Assembly (NCBI GenBank): GCA_036507005.1
Contig: DASXQT010000028.1
Coordinates: 1 to 28,086 of the forward strand
Direction of reading: 5' to 3'
Source: WS-2 sp036507005
GTDB lineage: Bacteria; Eisenbacteria; RBG-16-71-46
Length of the DNA: 28,086 nucleotides
The position numbers and the translations under genes were made by a program. Under the pieces are notes generated by a model that did no database searches, was not told the DNA's origin, and saw nothing but the letters and a program-made list of their open reading frames with translations. This document shows positions 17,957-24,978 of this stretch, piece by piece. The first letter of the stretch is position 1. Each line of letters opens with the position of its first letter.

Positions 17957-19531
17957 TCAGCTCCCCGATCTCGGCCCGCGTTTTGCCACCGCCTTCACCG
18001 CGAGCAGCGCGAGCGCCAGGGCGCACAGGAGCCCGGGCCAGTCGCCGAGCCGGGTGTAGAGCGTCGGCGGCCCGGGCGAAGGGAGCGGCGCCGTGAGCGA
18101 AGCAGCCTGGAACACCGGCAGGCGGTGCGTGATGCGGCCGTAGGCGTCCACCATCACGGTGAGCCCGGTGTTGGCGCAGCGCGCCAGCGGCACGTGGTGC
18201 TCGGCGGCGCGGAACAGCGCCATGGCCGCGTGCTGGTGGAGCGCGGCGCCGTTTCCGAACCACTCGTCGTTGGTGACGTTCACGAGCCAGCGCGCCCCGC
18301 GCCGCACTTCCTCGCGCGCCAGGTCGGGGAAGATGGACTCGAAGCAGATCAGCGCGCCGAACGGGCCGGCTTCACTCGGGAACAGCACCGCCTCGCGCCC
18401 CGGCGTCCACTCCGCCTGGCCGAGCTCGATCTTCCCGAGCGCCGGGATCAGCCACTGGAACGGCATGCGCTCCCCGAAGGGCACCAGATGGCGCTTGGCG
18501 TAGGCGCGCGCGTCCCCTCCGCCGGGCGCGAACAGCCCGGCCGCGTTGTAGGCGCGCACCCGGCCGCCCGGCCCGATCTCGTAGTCGGCGTACCCGCTGA
18601 AGACCGGCACCGAGTCGCGCGCCACGAAGCGCGCGATCGCGATCGCCTGCTCGGGCTGCTTGCGCGTGTAGCTGCCGGTCGCGGTCTCGGGCCACACGAT
18701 CAGCGAGGGGCGGGGCTCACCCTGCGCGGCGCGCGCGCTCAGTGCCAGGAACGTGTCCAGGATCGCCTGCTGGTGGTGGCCCGACCACTTGATCTCGCCC
18801 GCGATGTTGCCCTGCACCAGTGCCACCGGGGGGCCGGTGGTGCGCGGGGCCGCGTCGAGCACGCGCTCCCCCCACAGCCACGGCAGGAGCAGGGCGAGCA
18901 GCGCGCCGGCCGCGGAGCGCAGCCGCGAGCGGCCCGCGAGCGCCCGCCACGCGAGCCCATTGACGAGCCCGAGCCACAGCGTGACGAGCGTCACGCTCCC
19001 GAGGCTCGCGAGCTGCACGAGCGGCGCGAACTGATGCTGGCTGTAGCCGGGCTGGAACCACGGGAAGCCGAGCTCGCCCGAGCCGCGCAGCTCCTCGACC
19101 GCGACCAGCACCGGTGGAAAGACGAGCGCGAGCGGCGCGCGGGCGGCGCGCCCGAGCAGGCCCGCGCCGAGCGCGGTCAGGCCGCCGAACAGCGCCAGGT
19201 AGAGTGCGGCCGCGATCCACGCCGGGTACTTGAGCCACGGCACGGTGATCGCGACGTCGGAGAGCAGGGCGATCCAGTGGGTCCCGACCAGGTAGAACGC
19301 GAGCCCGAAGGCGTAGCCGAGCCCGAACAGCCGGAGCGCTCCGGCGCCCGCCGCCACGGCGCGGTCGAGCGCCACGAGCAGGGGCACGTACGCGAACCAG
19401 GCGAGGAAGCCGAGCGGCGCGGGCAGGAAGGCCGCGCCGAGGAGCGCGCCGGAAACGAGCGCGAGCGCGACCGCGCCGCGGTCAGGCGAGCCGGACCTCC
19501 TTGCCTTGCTCGGCCGAGCGATAGACCGCAT
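17957..19531 (-). CDS. lnt: Apolipoprotein N-acyltransferase Lnt
   Basis: Adds the third acyl chain to lipoproteins at the inner membrane, making them substrates for Lol sorting. The 524-residue protein has about six N-terminal membrane segments (20-225), a periplasmic nitrilase-fold domain (about 233-480) and a last membrane segment (498-514). The catalytic triad is Glu282 (VWPETATG), Lys346 (KRHLVPFGE) and Cys396 (ICFESIFP). The ATG at 19531 overlaps the upstream gene by 50 bases and has GGAG about nine bases upstream; no other in-frame ATG or GTG occurs before the first membrane segment. An AAGGAGG at about 19500-19506 precedes no usable start. Its lipoprotein products fit the lolC-lolD genes elsewhere in the window. 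Confidence 0.95.
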   Translation of the reverse strand: MRSIARPSKARRSGSPDRGAVALALVSGALLGAAFLPAPLGFLAWFAYVPLLVALDRAVAAGAGALRLFGLGYAFGLAFYLVGTHWIALLSDVAITVPWLKYPAWIAAALYLALFGGLTALGAGLLGRAARAPLALVFPPVLVAVEELRGSGELGFPWFQPGYSQHQFAPLVQLASLGSVTLVTLWLGLVNGLAWRALAGRSRLRSAAGALLALLLPWLWGERVLDAAPRTTGPPVALVQGNIAGEIKWSGHHQQAILDTFLALSARAAQGEPRPSLIVWPETATGSYTRKQPEQAIAIARFVARDSVPVFSGYADYEIGPGGRVRAYNAAGLFAPGGGDARAYAKRHLVPFGERMPFQWLIPALGKIELGQAEWTPGREAVLFPSEAGPFGALICFESIFPDLAREEVRRGARWLVNVTNDEWFGNGAALHQHAAMALFRAAEHHVPLARCANTGLTVMVDAYGRITHRLPVFQAASLTAPLPSPGPPTLYTRLGDWPGLLCALALALLAVKAVAKRGPRSGS

Positions 19532-20495
19532 CCATCAGCTCCATCACCGGCAGGATCTCCTCGGCGTGCCCGAGCGGCTTCGCGTTCTTGCGCAGCACCT
19601 CGCCGAAGTGGGCGATCTGCGCCTCGATCGAGTGCTTGTACTGGTTGCGGGAGGTCTCCATCGCGGGCGTGACGTTCACCAGGTTCCCGTGCATGCCCTT
19701 GTGGATGCGCAGCGGGTTCAGGAGCGCGGCGCCCCCCGAGCCGAACAGGTTCAGGTAGGCGAAGTCCTTCTCCATCAGCAGCCCCCAGGTCAGCTCGAGC
19801 GAGAGCGTCGCCCCGCCCGCGAGCCGGAGGAAGGCGGTGGCGCTGTCCTCGACCTCGCCCTTCTTGCTGCGGTGGACCCCGGCGGTCACCGACTCCACGC
19901 GCGGGCTCCCCAGCGTCCAGAGCGCGAGGTCGAGCATCTGGAAGCCGAGGTCGAGCACCACGCCGCCGCCCGACTCGCGCTTCTGGCGCCGCCACTCGTC
20001 GGAATCCCACGCGGTGCGCTGGCGCAGCCAGCCGGCCTTGGCGAGGAAGATGTCGCCCAGGTCCCCCTTCTGCACGAAGGTGCGCAGGAGCTGGGCGTCG
20101 GGGCGGAAGCGGTGCTGGACCGCGCACATCAGCATGCGGTCCGCCTTCTTCGCCACCTTCGCCATGGCCGCCGCCTCCTCGCCGCTGCGCGCCAGCGGGC
20201 GCTCGCACAGCACGTGCTTGCCCGCCTCGAGCGCGGCGGTGGCCATCGGCGCGTGCAGGAAGTTCGGGGTGCAGATGTCGATGGCGTCGATCGCGTCGTC
20301 GCCGATCAGGTCGTCGAAGCGGGCGTGCACGCGCGGGATTCCGAACTTCTGCGCCACGCGCGCCGCCTTTTCGGGGTCGCGGTCGCACAGGGCGGCGAGC
20401 TCGAGCCCCTCGGTGCGCTTGAGCGCGGGGATGTGCGCGATCTGCGCCACGGCTCCCACGCCCACGAGTCCGAGCTGAAGATTCTTTCGCGCCAC
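19482..20495 (-). CDS. Gfo/Idh/MocA-family oxidoreductase-like protein with altered active site
   Basis: The 337-residue protein has an N-terminal Rossmann domain with GVGAVAQIAHIPAL (12-25) and CTPNFLHAP, followed by the family's C-terminal alpha/beta domain. In typical members the EKP lysine is catalytic, but here the triplet is ERP (98-100). In the second active-site motif GGGxxxDxGxHxxD the histidine is Gln186. It may therefore bind NAD(P) without standard dehydrogenase chemistry. The start is GTG at 20495 with GAGGAGG five bases upstream, behind a good promoter whose -10 box overlaps the stop of the preceding gene. It overlaps lnt by 50 bases. Substrate unknown. Confidence 0.88.
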   Translation of the reverse strand: MARKNLQLGLVGVGAVAQIAHIPALKRTEGLELAALCDRDPEKAARVAQKFGIPRVHARFDDLIGDDAIDAIDICTPNFLHAPMATAALEAGKHVLCERPLARSGEEAAAMAKVAKKADRMLMCAVQHRFRPDAQLLRTFVQKGDLGDIFLAKAGWLRQRTAWDSDEWRRQKRESGGGVVLDLGFQMLDLALWTLGSPRVESVTAGVHRSKKGEVEDSATAFLRLAGGATLSLELTWGLLMEKDFAYLNLFGSGGAALLNPLRIHKGMHGNLVNVTPAMETSRNQYKHSIEAQIAHFGEVLRKNAKPLGHAEEILPVMELMDAVYRSAEQGKEVRLA

Positions 20496-20525
20496 GCGTC
20501 CTCCTCGAGGAAAGATCGGGCGCGC

Positions 20526-20554
20526 AGTCTAGGAACCGATCCCCGGACCGTCAA
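20526..20554 (-). promoter_or_regulatory. Sigma-70-type promoter of the oxidoreductase-lnt pair
   Basis: On the minus strand TTGACG (20549-20554), a 17-base spacer and TAGACT (20526-20531) form a near-consensus promoter inside the last codons of the sigma-54 activator gene. The TAG stop codon of that gene is the first three bases of the -10 box. The transcript should start near 20519, about 25 bases before the GTG at 20495. Confidence 0.74.
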
Positions 20555-21539
20555 GCGCCGCCACGGCCTCCTGCGCCCCGAGCCCGTAACGCCGGAGCTT
20601 CTTGAGCAGGCCCTGGCGCGACAGACCGAGGGTGCGCGCGGCCTGCGACTTGTTCCCCCGGCTGCGCTCGAGGGCCTCGCGCAGCCTGCGCTGCTCCAGC
20701 GCCCGGGTCTCGGCGTGGAGCCCGCGCTCGGCCGGCGTGCCGGGCAGGAGCGGGACCTCGGGCCAGTGCTCGAGGCTCACCACCTCGCGCGCGCCCGCGA
20801 CTTTCACCGCGTAGGCGCAGGCATTCGCGAGCTCCCGCACGTTGCCGGGCCAGGGATGGCGCAGCAGGTGCGCGGCGAGCGCCGCATCCAGCGCCGGCGG
20901 CGCGAGGCCGAAGTCCCGGGCGGCCCGCGCCAGGAACGCCGCCGCCAGGAGCAGCACGTCGTCGCCGCGCTCGCGCAGCGGGGGCAGGCGGAGCCGCACG
21001 GCGTTCAGGCGGTAGTAGAGGTCGGCCCGAAAGCCACCGGCGCCCACCCCCTCGTCGAGGCTCTTGTGGGTGGCGGAGACCACGCGCACGTCGAGCCGCC
21101 GGAGCTTGAGCTCGCCCACGCGCCGCGCCTCGCCCTCCTGGAGCACGCGCAGCAGCTTCATCTGGAGCAGCGGGCTCGCGTCCCCGATCTCGTCCAGGAA
21201 CAGCGTCCCCTGGTGCGCGGCCTCGAACAGCCCGGGGCGATCCGCCACCGCGCCGGTGAACGCGCCGCGGCTGTGCCCGAACAGCTCGCTCTCGATCAGG
21301 CTGTCGGGCGTGGCCCCGCAGTTGTGCGCCACGAACCCGGAGCCGCCCCGCGGCGAGAGCGCGTGGAGGGCGCGCGCCACCAGCTCCTTGCCGGTCCCGG
21401 TCTCGCCCAGCAGCAGGACCGGCAGTCCGCTCTCGGCCACGCGCGCCAGCCCGCGCCGCACCTCGCGCCACGCGGCCGACTCACCGAGCATCTCCGGCGG
21501 CAGGGGGCGCCGCACCTCGTCCCGTGATTCCCGCTCCAT
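20529..21539 (-). CDS. Sigma-54-dependent transcriptional activator without an N-terminal sensor domain
   Basis: The 336-residue protein is an AAA+ enhancer-binding protein. Walker A is GETGTGKE (45-52) and Walker B is LFLDEIGD (113-120). The sigma-54-contacting loop GAFTGA lies at 92-97, and the arginine-finger region is RADLYYRL. The DNA-binding end is Fis-type (about 285-318, with NKSQAARTLGLSRQGLLKKL). Only about 18 residues precede the AAA+ core, so there is no receiver, GAF, PAS or FHA domain in the usual N-terminal place. Activity must be set by expression or a partner. The ATG at 21539 follows GGGGGAGG by six bases and lies 34 bases after purM. Target promoters were not found. Confidence 0.93.
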   Translation of the reverse strand: MERESRDEVRRPLPPEMLGESAAWREVRRGLARVAESGLPVLLLGETGTGKELVARALHALSPRGGSGFVAHNCGATPDSLIESELFGHSRGAFTGAVADRPGLFEAAHQGTLFLDEIGDASPLLQMKLLRVLQEGEARRVGELKLRRLDVRVVSATHKSLDEGVGAGGFRADLYYRLNAVRLRLPPLRERGDDVLLLAAAFLARAARDFGLAPPALDAALAAHLLRHPWPGNVRELANACAYAVKVAGAREVVSLEHWPEVPLLPGTPAERGLHAETRALEQRRLREALERSRGNKSQAARTLGLSRQGLLKKLRRYGLGAQEAVAALDGPGIGS

Positions 21540-21573
21540 CCCATCCTCCCCCGACCCGACCCCGGACCGGCGC

Positions 21574-22593
21574 TCACGGCGAGCCCACCCACTCGACGCC
21601 GCGCTCGCCGCCCTGCACGTCGCCGATCTCGAACACCGTCTCGCCCGCGCGCGCGAGGTCGCGCGCGAGCCCTTCGCACTCCGCGGGGGCGGTGACCACC
21701 ACCATTCCGATCCCGAGGTTGAACGCGCGGCGCGCGTCCGCCCCCGGGATGCCGCCCGCCTCGACCAGCCAGCGCTGGAGCGCGGGCAACGGCCAGCGCG
21801 CCGCGTCCACCCGCGCCCGCGCGCCTTCCGGCAGCACGCGCTCGAGGTTGCCCGCGATCCCGCCGCCGGTGACGTGCGCGAGCGCCCGCACGCGGCCCGC
21901 CGCGATGGCCGGCGCGAGCGCCATGCCGTACCAGCGATGGGGCGAGAGCAGCGCGTCCGCGAGCGTCTCGCCGCCCCCGGGCAACGGGTCCCGCAGCGTG
22001 AGCCCCGAGTCCGCGAGCACGCGCCGCGCGAGCGAGTAGCCGTTGGTGTGGAGCCCCGAGGAGGCGAGCCCCAGCAGCCGGTCCCCGGGCCGCACCGCGC
22101 TGCCGTCCAGCACGCGCCCCTCCTCCACCACGCCCAGCATGCAGCCGGCGACGTCGATCACTCCGGGGCGGTAGGTGTCGGGCATCTCGGCGGTCTCCCC
22201 GCCCAGCAGGGCCGCGCCCACCTCGCGGCAGGCGCGGCTCAGCCCTTCGACCACCGCGGCCACGGTTTCGGGATCGAGCCGCTCCTGGGCGATGTAGTCG
22301 AGGAAGGCGAGCGGCCGCGCGCCGTGCACCAGCAGGTCGTTGGCGCCGTGGTAGACCAGGTCCGCCGCCGCCCGGTCCGCGCGTCCGGCCGCGAGCGCCA
22401 GGTGGAGCTTGGTCCCCACGCCGTCCATGGTGGCCGCCAGCAGCCCGCCGCCCGCCGGCCACTCCATCACGCCCGCGAAGCCGCGCTCGAGCCTGCGCAC
22501 TCCCTCGCCCCAGGTGGAGCGCACCGCGCGCGCGAAGCGCTGCTTGATCGCGTCCGAGCGCTCGAGGTCGACGCCGGCGTCGCGGTAGCGCAT
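21574..22593 (-). CDS. purM: Phosphoribosylformylglycinamidine cyclo-ligase PurM
   Basis: Closes the imidazole ring of FGAM to give AIR. The 339-residue protein is of the AIRS superfamily, like PurL. It has the substrate and ATP-binding motif ATMDGVGTK, DYIAQERLDPE, and the signature GAALLGGETAEMPDTY. Its C-terminal half contains HVTGGGIAGNLERVLP. Length matches bacterial PurM. The ATG at 22593 shares one base with the stop of the HD-GYP gene (TGATG), so it is coupled to a signalling gene instead of the main purine run 4 kb downstream. purN, its common partner, is not next to it. Confidence 0.96.
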   Translation of the reverse strand: MRYRDAGVDLERSDAIKQRFARAVRSTWGEGVRRLERGFAGVMEWPAGGGLLAATMDGVGTKLHLALAAGRADRAAADLVYHGANDLLVHGARPLAFLDYIAQERLDPETVAAVVEGLSRACREVGAALLGGETAEMPDTYRPGVIDVAGCMLGVVEEGRVLDGSAVRPGDRLLGLASSGLHTNGYSLARRVLADSGLTLRDPLPGGGETLADALLSPHRWYGMALAPAIAAGRVRALAHVTGGGIAGNLERVLPEGARARVDAARWPLPALQRWLVEAGGIPGADARRAFNLGIGMVVVTAPAECEGLARDLARAGETVFEIGDVQGGERGVEWVGSP

Positions 22594-23921
22594 CAGCCCC
22601 GCGCCCGCAGGGGCTTGATGCGGAGCAGCAGCAGGTCCTCGCTGCTCGGGCTCGGCAGCAGTGGGAAGCGCCCGGCCTGGTAGAGCCGCACCAGGCAGCC
22701 CACCACGCCGGCGTCGAACTGGGTCCCGGCGCCGCGCTTCAGCTCCTCGAGCGCGGCGTCCAGGGACAGCGCCCGGCGGTAGGGACGGTCCGACGTCATG
22801 GCGTCGAAGGCGTCGGAGACGTTCAGGATCCGGGCCCCGATCGGGACGTCCTCGGACTTGAGCCCGAACGGGTAGCCGAGCCCGTCGGGGCGCTCGTGGT
22901 GGCTGCGCACGATCTCCGCGGCGCGCCGCAGCGCCCGCACCCGCGATACGATGTCGGCGCCCGCGGCGGGATGGGCCCGCAGCGTGCGCTGCTCCTCCTG
23001 GGAGAGCGATCCCGGCTTCTGGAGGATGTGCTGGTGCTGGGGGCCGATCTTGCCGAGGTCGTGCACCAGCGCGGCGTACTCGATCTCCTCGACCTCGCGC
23101 TCCGGCAGCTTCATCCCGCGCGCCAGCCGCACCGCGTACTGCGACACCCGCACCGAGTGGTGGCGGGTGTAGGGGTCGATCTCCTCCAGCACCTCGGTCA
23201 GCGCGCGCACGAACTCCTTCAGGTCCGACTTGATCTCCATGTAGAGCCCGAAGGAGTGGCGCGCCACCAGGAACGGGATCCCGAACAGCACCAGCGCCCA
23301 CGGGCCGACGCTGAAGTAGACCACCACCACCAGCGACCCCAGGGCGATGAACGAAAGGTGGTGGAGGATCCCGCGCATGAAGTTGCTCTGCCACACGCGC
23401 CACGGGCTCGGCCCCGAGGTGAGGCCGAGCACGGTCGACACCAGCGCCGAGTTGGCGACGAAGTACGCGGCGCCGCACGTGAGCAGCGCCGGGATGTCGC
23501 GCGGGAACGCCAGCGACCCGACCGTCCCGCCCGCGAGCCGGAAGCCCCAGGCGGCGGCGAAGTAGGTGAGCGTGAAGATCGCCAGGTTGTGGACCACGCG
23601 GATCGCGGGGCGCCTCTGGACCAGGCCCTCGTTCACCAGCGTGCTCGCGACCGAGAGCCACGAGGTGTAGACCGGGCCGAGCACCACCAGGCTCGGCAGG
23701 TCGAACAGTCCGCTCGCGGTGGCGTAGCCGCCGCTCGGGAGCGAGATCGGCTGGGCGTCCGCGAGCAGCATCAGGACCAGGACCAGCCCCACCACCAGCG
23801 GCGATTGCGGCTCGGCACCGGGCGTGTACCGGGCGAGCAGCGCCGCGGCCGCCAGCACCACCAGGGTGTAGTAGCCCCGGAACAGCGCCGGGTGCCGCGG
23901 GGCTTCCGTCCTGCTCGTCAT
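22593..23921 (-). CDS. Membrane-anchored HD-GYP domain protein, probable cyclic-di-GMP phosphodiesterase
   Basis: The N-terminal half is a hydrophobic sensor with about seven membrane segments within the first 225 residues. The C-terminal part is a complete HD-GYP domain: HHSVRVSQYA, the metal-binding HDLGKIG, HHERPDGLGYP as the GYP motif, and ILNVSDAFDAMTSDRPYR. All expected metal ligands appear present, so hydrolysis of cyclic-di-GMP is likely. The start is uncertain. ATG at 23921 is chosen because a partial GAGCAGG precedes it; ATG at 23948 and TTG at 23999 are in frame, and a lone TTGACG lies at 23994-23999 with no good -10 box. The stop overlaps purM (TGATG). The input sensed by the membrane part is unknown. 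Confidence 0.9.
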   Translation of the reverse strand: MTSRTEAPRHPALFRGYYTLVVLAAAALLARYTPGAEPQSPLVVGLVLVLMLLADAQPISLPSGGYATASGLFDLPSLVVLGPVYTSWLSVASTLVNEGLVQRRPAIRVVHNLAIFTLTYFAAAWGFRLAGGTVGSLAFPRDIPALLTCGAAYFVANSALVSTVLGLTSGPSPWRVWQSNFMRGILHHLSFIALGSLVVVVYFSVGPWALVLFGIPFLVARHSFGLYMEIKSDLKEFVRALTEVLEEIDPYTRHHSVRVSQYAVRLARGMKLPEREVEEIEYAALVHDLGKIGPQHQHILQKPGSLSQEEQRTLRAHPAAGADIVSRVRALRRAAEIVRSHHERPDGLGYPFGLKSEDVPIGARILNVSDAFDAMTSDRPYRRALSLDAALEELKRGAGTQFDAGVVGCLVRLYQAGRFPLLPSPSSEDLLLLRIKPLRARG

Positions 23922-24013
23922 GGCCTGCTCGGGAGGCGGGTGCCGCATCGCGGGGGTAATGGGATCGGACGACGAAAAAGAGGATGAGACCGACGTCAAC
24001 GTTCGGAGTTCAC

Positions 24014-24035
24014 CCGCGACCCCGTCGGGCCGCGG
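24014..24035 (-). terminator. Strong hairpin after the small-peptide gene
   Basis: A 22-base inverted repeat can fold into a nine-pair stem with one G-T wobble and a GACG loop. It begins 17 bases after the stop codon of the 16-residue peptide gene. No T tract follows, so it may be a factor-assisted or weak terminator, or an mRNA 3' stabiliser. It separates the peptide unit from the HD-GYP gene. Confidence 0.5.
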
Positions 24036-24052
24036 CTTCTACCCGCCGACCG

Positions 24053-24103
24053 TTACCAGCCGGCCTTGGTGAAGAAGACTATGAGCTCGAGGATGAGGTC
24101 CAC
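24053..24103 (-). CDS. Very small gene for a 16-residue hydrophobic peptide
   Basis: A consensus ribosome-binding site (24111-24118) is followed after seven bases by GTG at 24103 and a 17-codon frame ending in TAA. The product is MDLILELIVFFTKAGW: a hydrophobic core with one Asp, one Glu, one Lys and a C-terminal Gly-Trp. It lies about 60 bases after the stop of the 250-residue gene, which has the same style of strong site plus GTG, and before a hairpin. Length alone gives no statistical support, so the case rests on the ribosome-binding site, spacing and context. Possible roles are a membrane peptide, a signalling peptide or a subunit of the preceding protein. I do not recognise it. Confidence 0.6.
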   Translation of the reverse strand: MDLILELIVFFTKAGW

Positions 24104-24110
24104 GATGCCC

Positions 24111-24118
24111 ACCTCCTT
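24111..24118 (-). promoter_or_regulatory. Consensus Shine-Dalgarno for the 16-residue peptide
   Basis: The minus strand reads AAGGAGGT, an eight-base perfect complement to the 16S anti-Shine-Dalgarno, seven bases before the GTG at 24103. It is one of the two strongest ribosome-binding sites in the window (the other is at 24924-24931) and serves no longer reading frame. Confidence 0.75.
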
Positions 24119-24164
24119 TAGTGCTTCAGGAAACTGCACACGAATCCTGGGTGGGTTCGCTTCG

Positions 24165-24917
24165 CTACTCGAGGTGAGTGTTCGCTCCGCTGGTCTCCTC
24201 GGTCGATGTCGGTCTCAAGACGTATTCGGTTGGTTCGCGGGTCCTCAACCCCCCCACCACGCGGTTGAGCGCGGCCAGGGTGGCCAGGACCACGGCCTGC
24301 TGCGTATCCTGCTCCACGGTGCAGCAGCCCACCAGGGTTTTTTCGTTCCGGTGGGCCAGCAGAGACAGGGCCACCACCACGATCTCCTGTTTTCCCAACT
24401 TCAGCAAGTCCATGTCCTGCAGGCCTAACACCCAGCCTTCTTCGAGGAATTCCTGAACCGCATCCAGGGTCGCCTCGGCGATCAGCCCGAGGGCCCCCTC
24501 CCGGGTCGCGCTGCCGGTCGCGCTCCCCACGCGGGTCACGCCCTTCCACCCCAGCTCGACCTGGGCCTGGGCGCGCCCCGCGGCCAGGTAGAGGTTGACG
24601 CTGCCGAAGCGGATGCGGCGGTCGGTCGCCGCCCGCGGCGCCGGGGCGGGCGTTCCGTGCCCCTTCGGGCCGGGTCCGGAGCGCGCGTAGGCCACCGAGA
24701 CCACCCGGTGGTCGATCGCGCGCTGGAAGCGGGTGAGGAGCAGGGTCTGGACGTCCCGCACGATCTGCTTGGCCGGGCGGGCGGAGCTGGTGAGGACGTG
24801 GATCTCGCGGATCTCGTCGCCCTCGGCCTGGATGCTCGCTCCTTCTACATCCCGCAGCGACCGGATCGCGTCCTCGGCCTGCTTCGTCCAGGAAAGATTG
24901 GTCGCGTCGACGGCCAC
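24165..24917 (-). CDS. Conserved uncharacterised two-domain protein
   Basis: The 250-residue protein has no signal peptide or membrane segment. Residues 12-78 form a compact domain with EIREIHVLTSSARPAKQIVRDV and IDHRVVSVA. Residues 100-225 form a second domain rich in alternating strands, with LIAEATLDAVQEFL and AVVLATLAALNRVVGG. From memory, proteins with the same two blocks occur as hypotheticals in thermophilic Firmicutes and other phyla, with no function assigned. The start is GTG at 24917 because AAAGGAGG (24924-24931) lies six bases upstream; GTG at 24935 would begin before that site. Codon choice is less GC-biased than in the flanking genes. It shares a transcription unit with the 16-residue peptide. 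Confidence 0.85.
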   Translation of the reverse strand: MAVDATNLSWTKQAEDAIRSLRDVEGASIQAEGDEIREIHVLTSSARPAKQIVRDVQTLLLTRFQRAIDHRVVSVAYARSGPGPKGHGTPAPAPRAATDRRIRFGSVNLYLAAGRAQAQVELGWKGVTRVGSATGSATREGALGLIAEATLDAVQEFLEEGWVLGLQDMDLLKLGKQEIVVVALSLLAHRNEKTLVGCCTVEQDTQQAVVLATLAALNRVVGGLRTREPTEYVLRPTSTEETSGANTHLE

Positions 24918-24923
24918 TCCGGC

Positions 24924-24931
24924 CCTCCTTT
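24924..24931 (-). promoter_or_regulatory. Shine-Dalgarno that fixes the start of the uncharacterised gene
   Basis: AAAGGAGG on the minus strand lies six bases before the GTG at 24917. It overlaps the first codons of a longer possible frame from 24935, which makes the shorter product the better call. Confidence 0.72.
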
Positions 24932-24951
24932 GCACGGGGACGTGAACGCGC

Positions 24952-24960
24952 AGCGTAGCA
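24952..24960 (-). promoter_or_regulatory. Possible extended -10 promoter of the uncharacterised gene and peptide unit
   Basis: On the minus strand TGC directly precedes TACGCT (24952-24957), an extended -10 arrangement. No -35 box is visible at the right distance, where the DNA is a GCGC run. The transcript would begin near 24945. It sits just after the PfkB stop (24979), in the gap before the next gene. Confidence 0.45.
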
Positions 24961-24978
24961 CACGCGCGCGCGGCGGCG

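Noticed and set aside
18190..18205. GGCAC...GC sequence resembling a sigma-54 promoter
   Set aside because: The GG and GC pairs are two bases too close and the site lies inside lnt on the opposite strand.
23971..23999. TTGACG upstream of the HD-GYP gene as a promoter
   Set aside because: The -35 is good, but no acceptable -10 occurs at 16-18 bases (TTCGTC or neighbours), so it was not listed as a feature.
24118..24963. A 281-codon minus-strand frame overlapping the uncharacterised gene
   Set aside because: It has an Arg/Gly/Pro-rich shadow translation, no ribosome-binding site, and lies in the frame beside a gene with a strong start and conserved-looking blocks.
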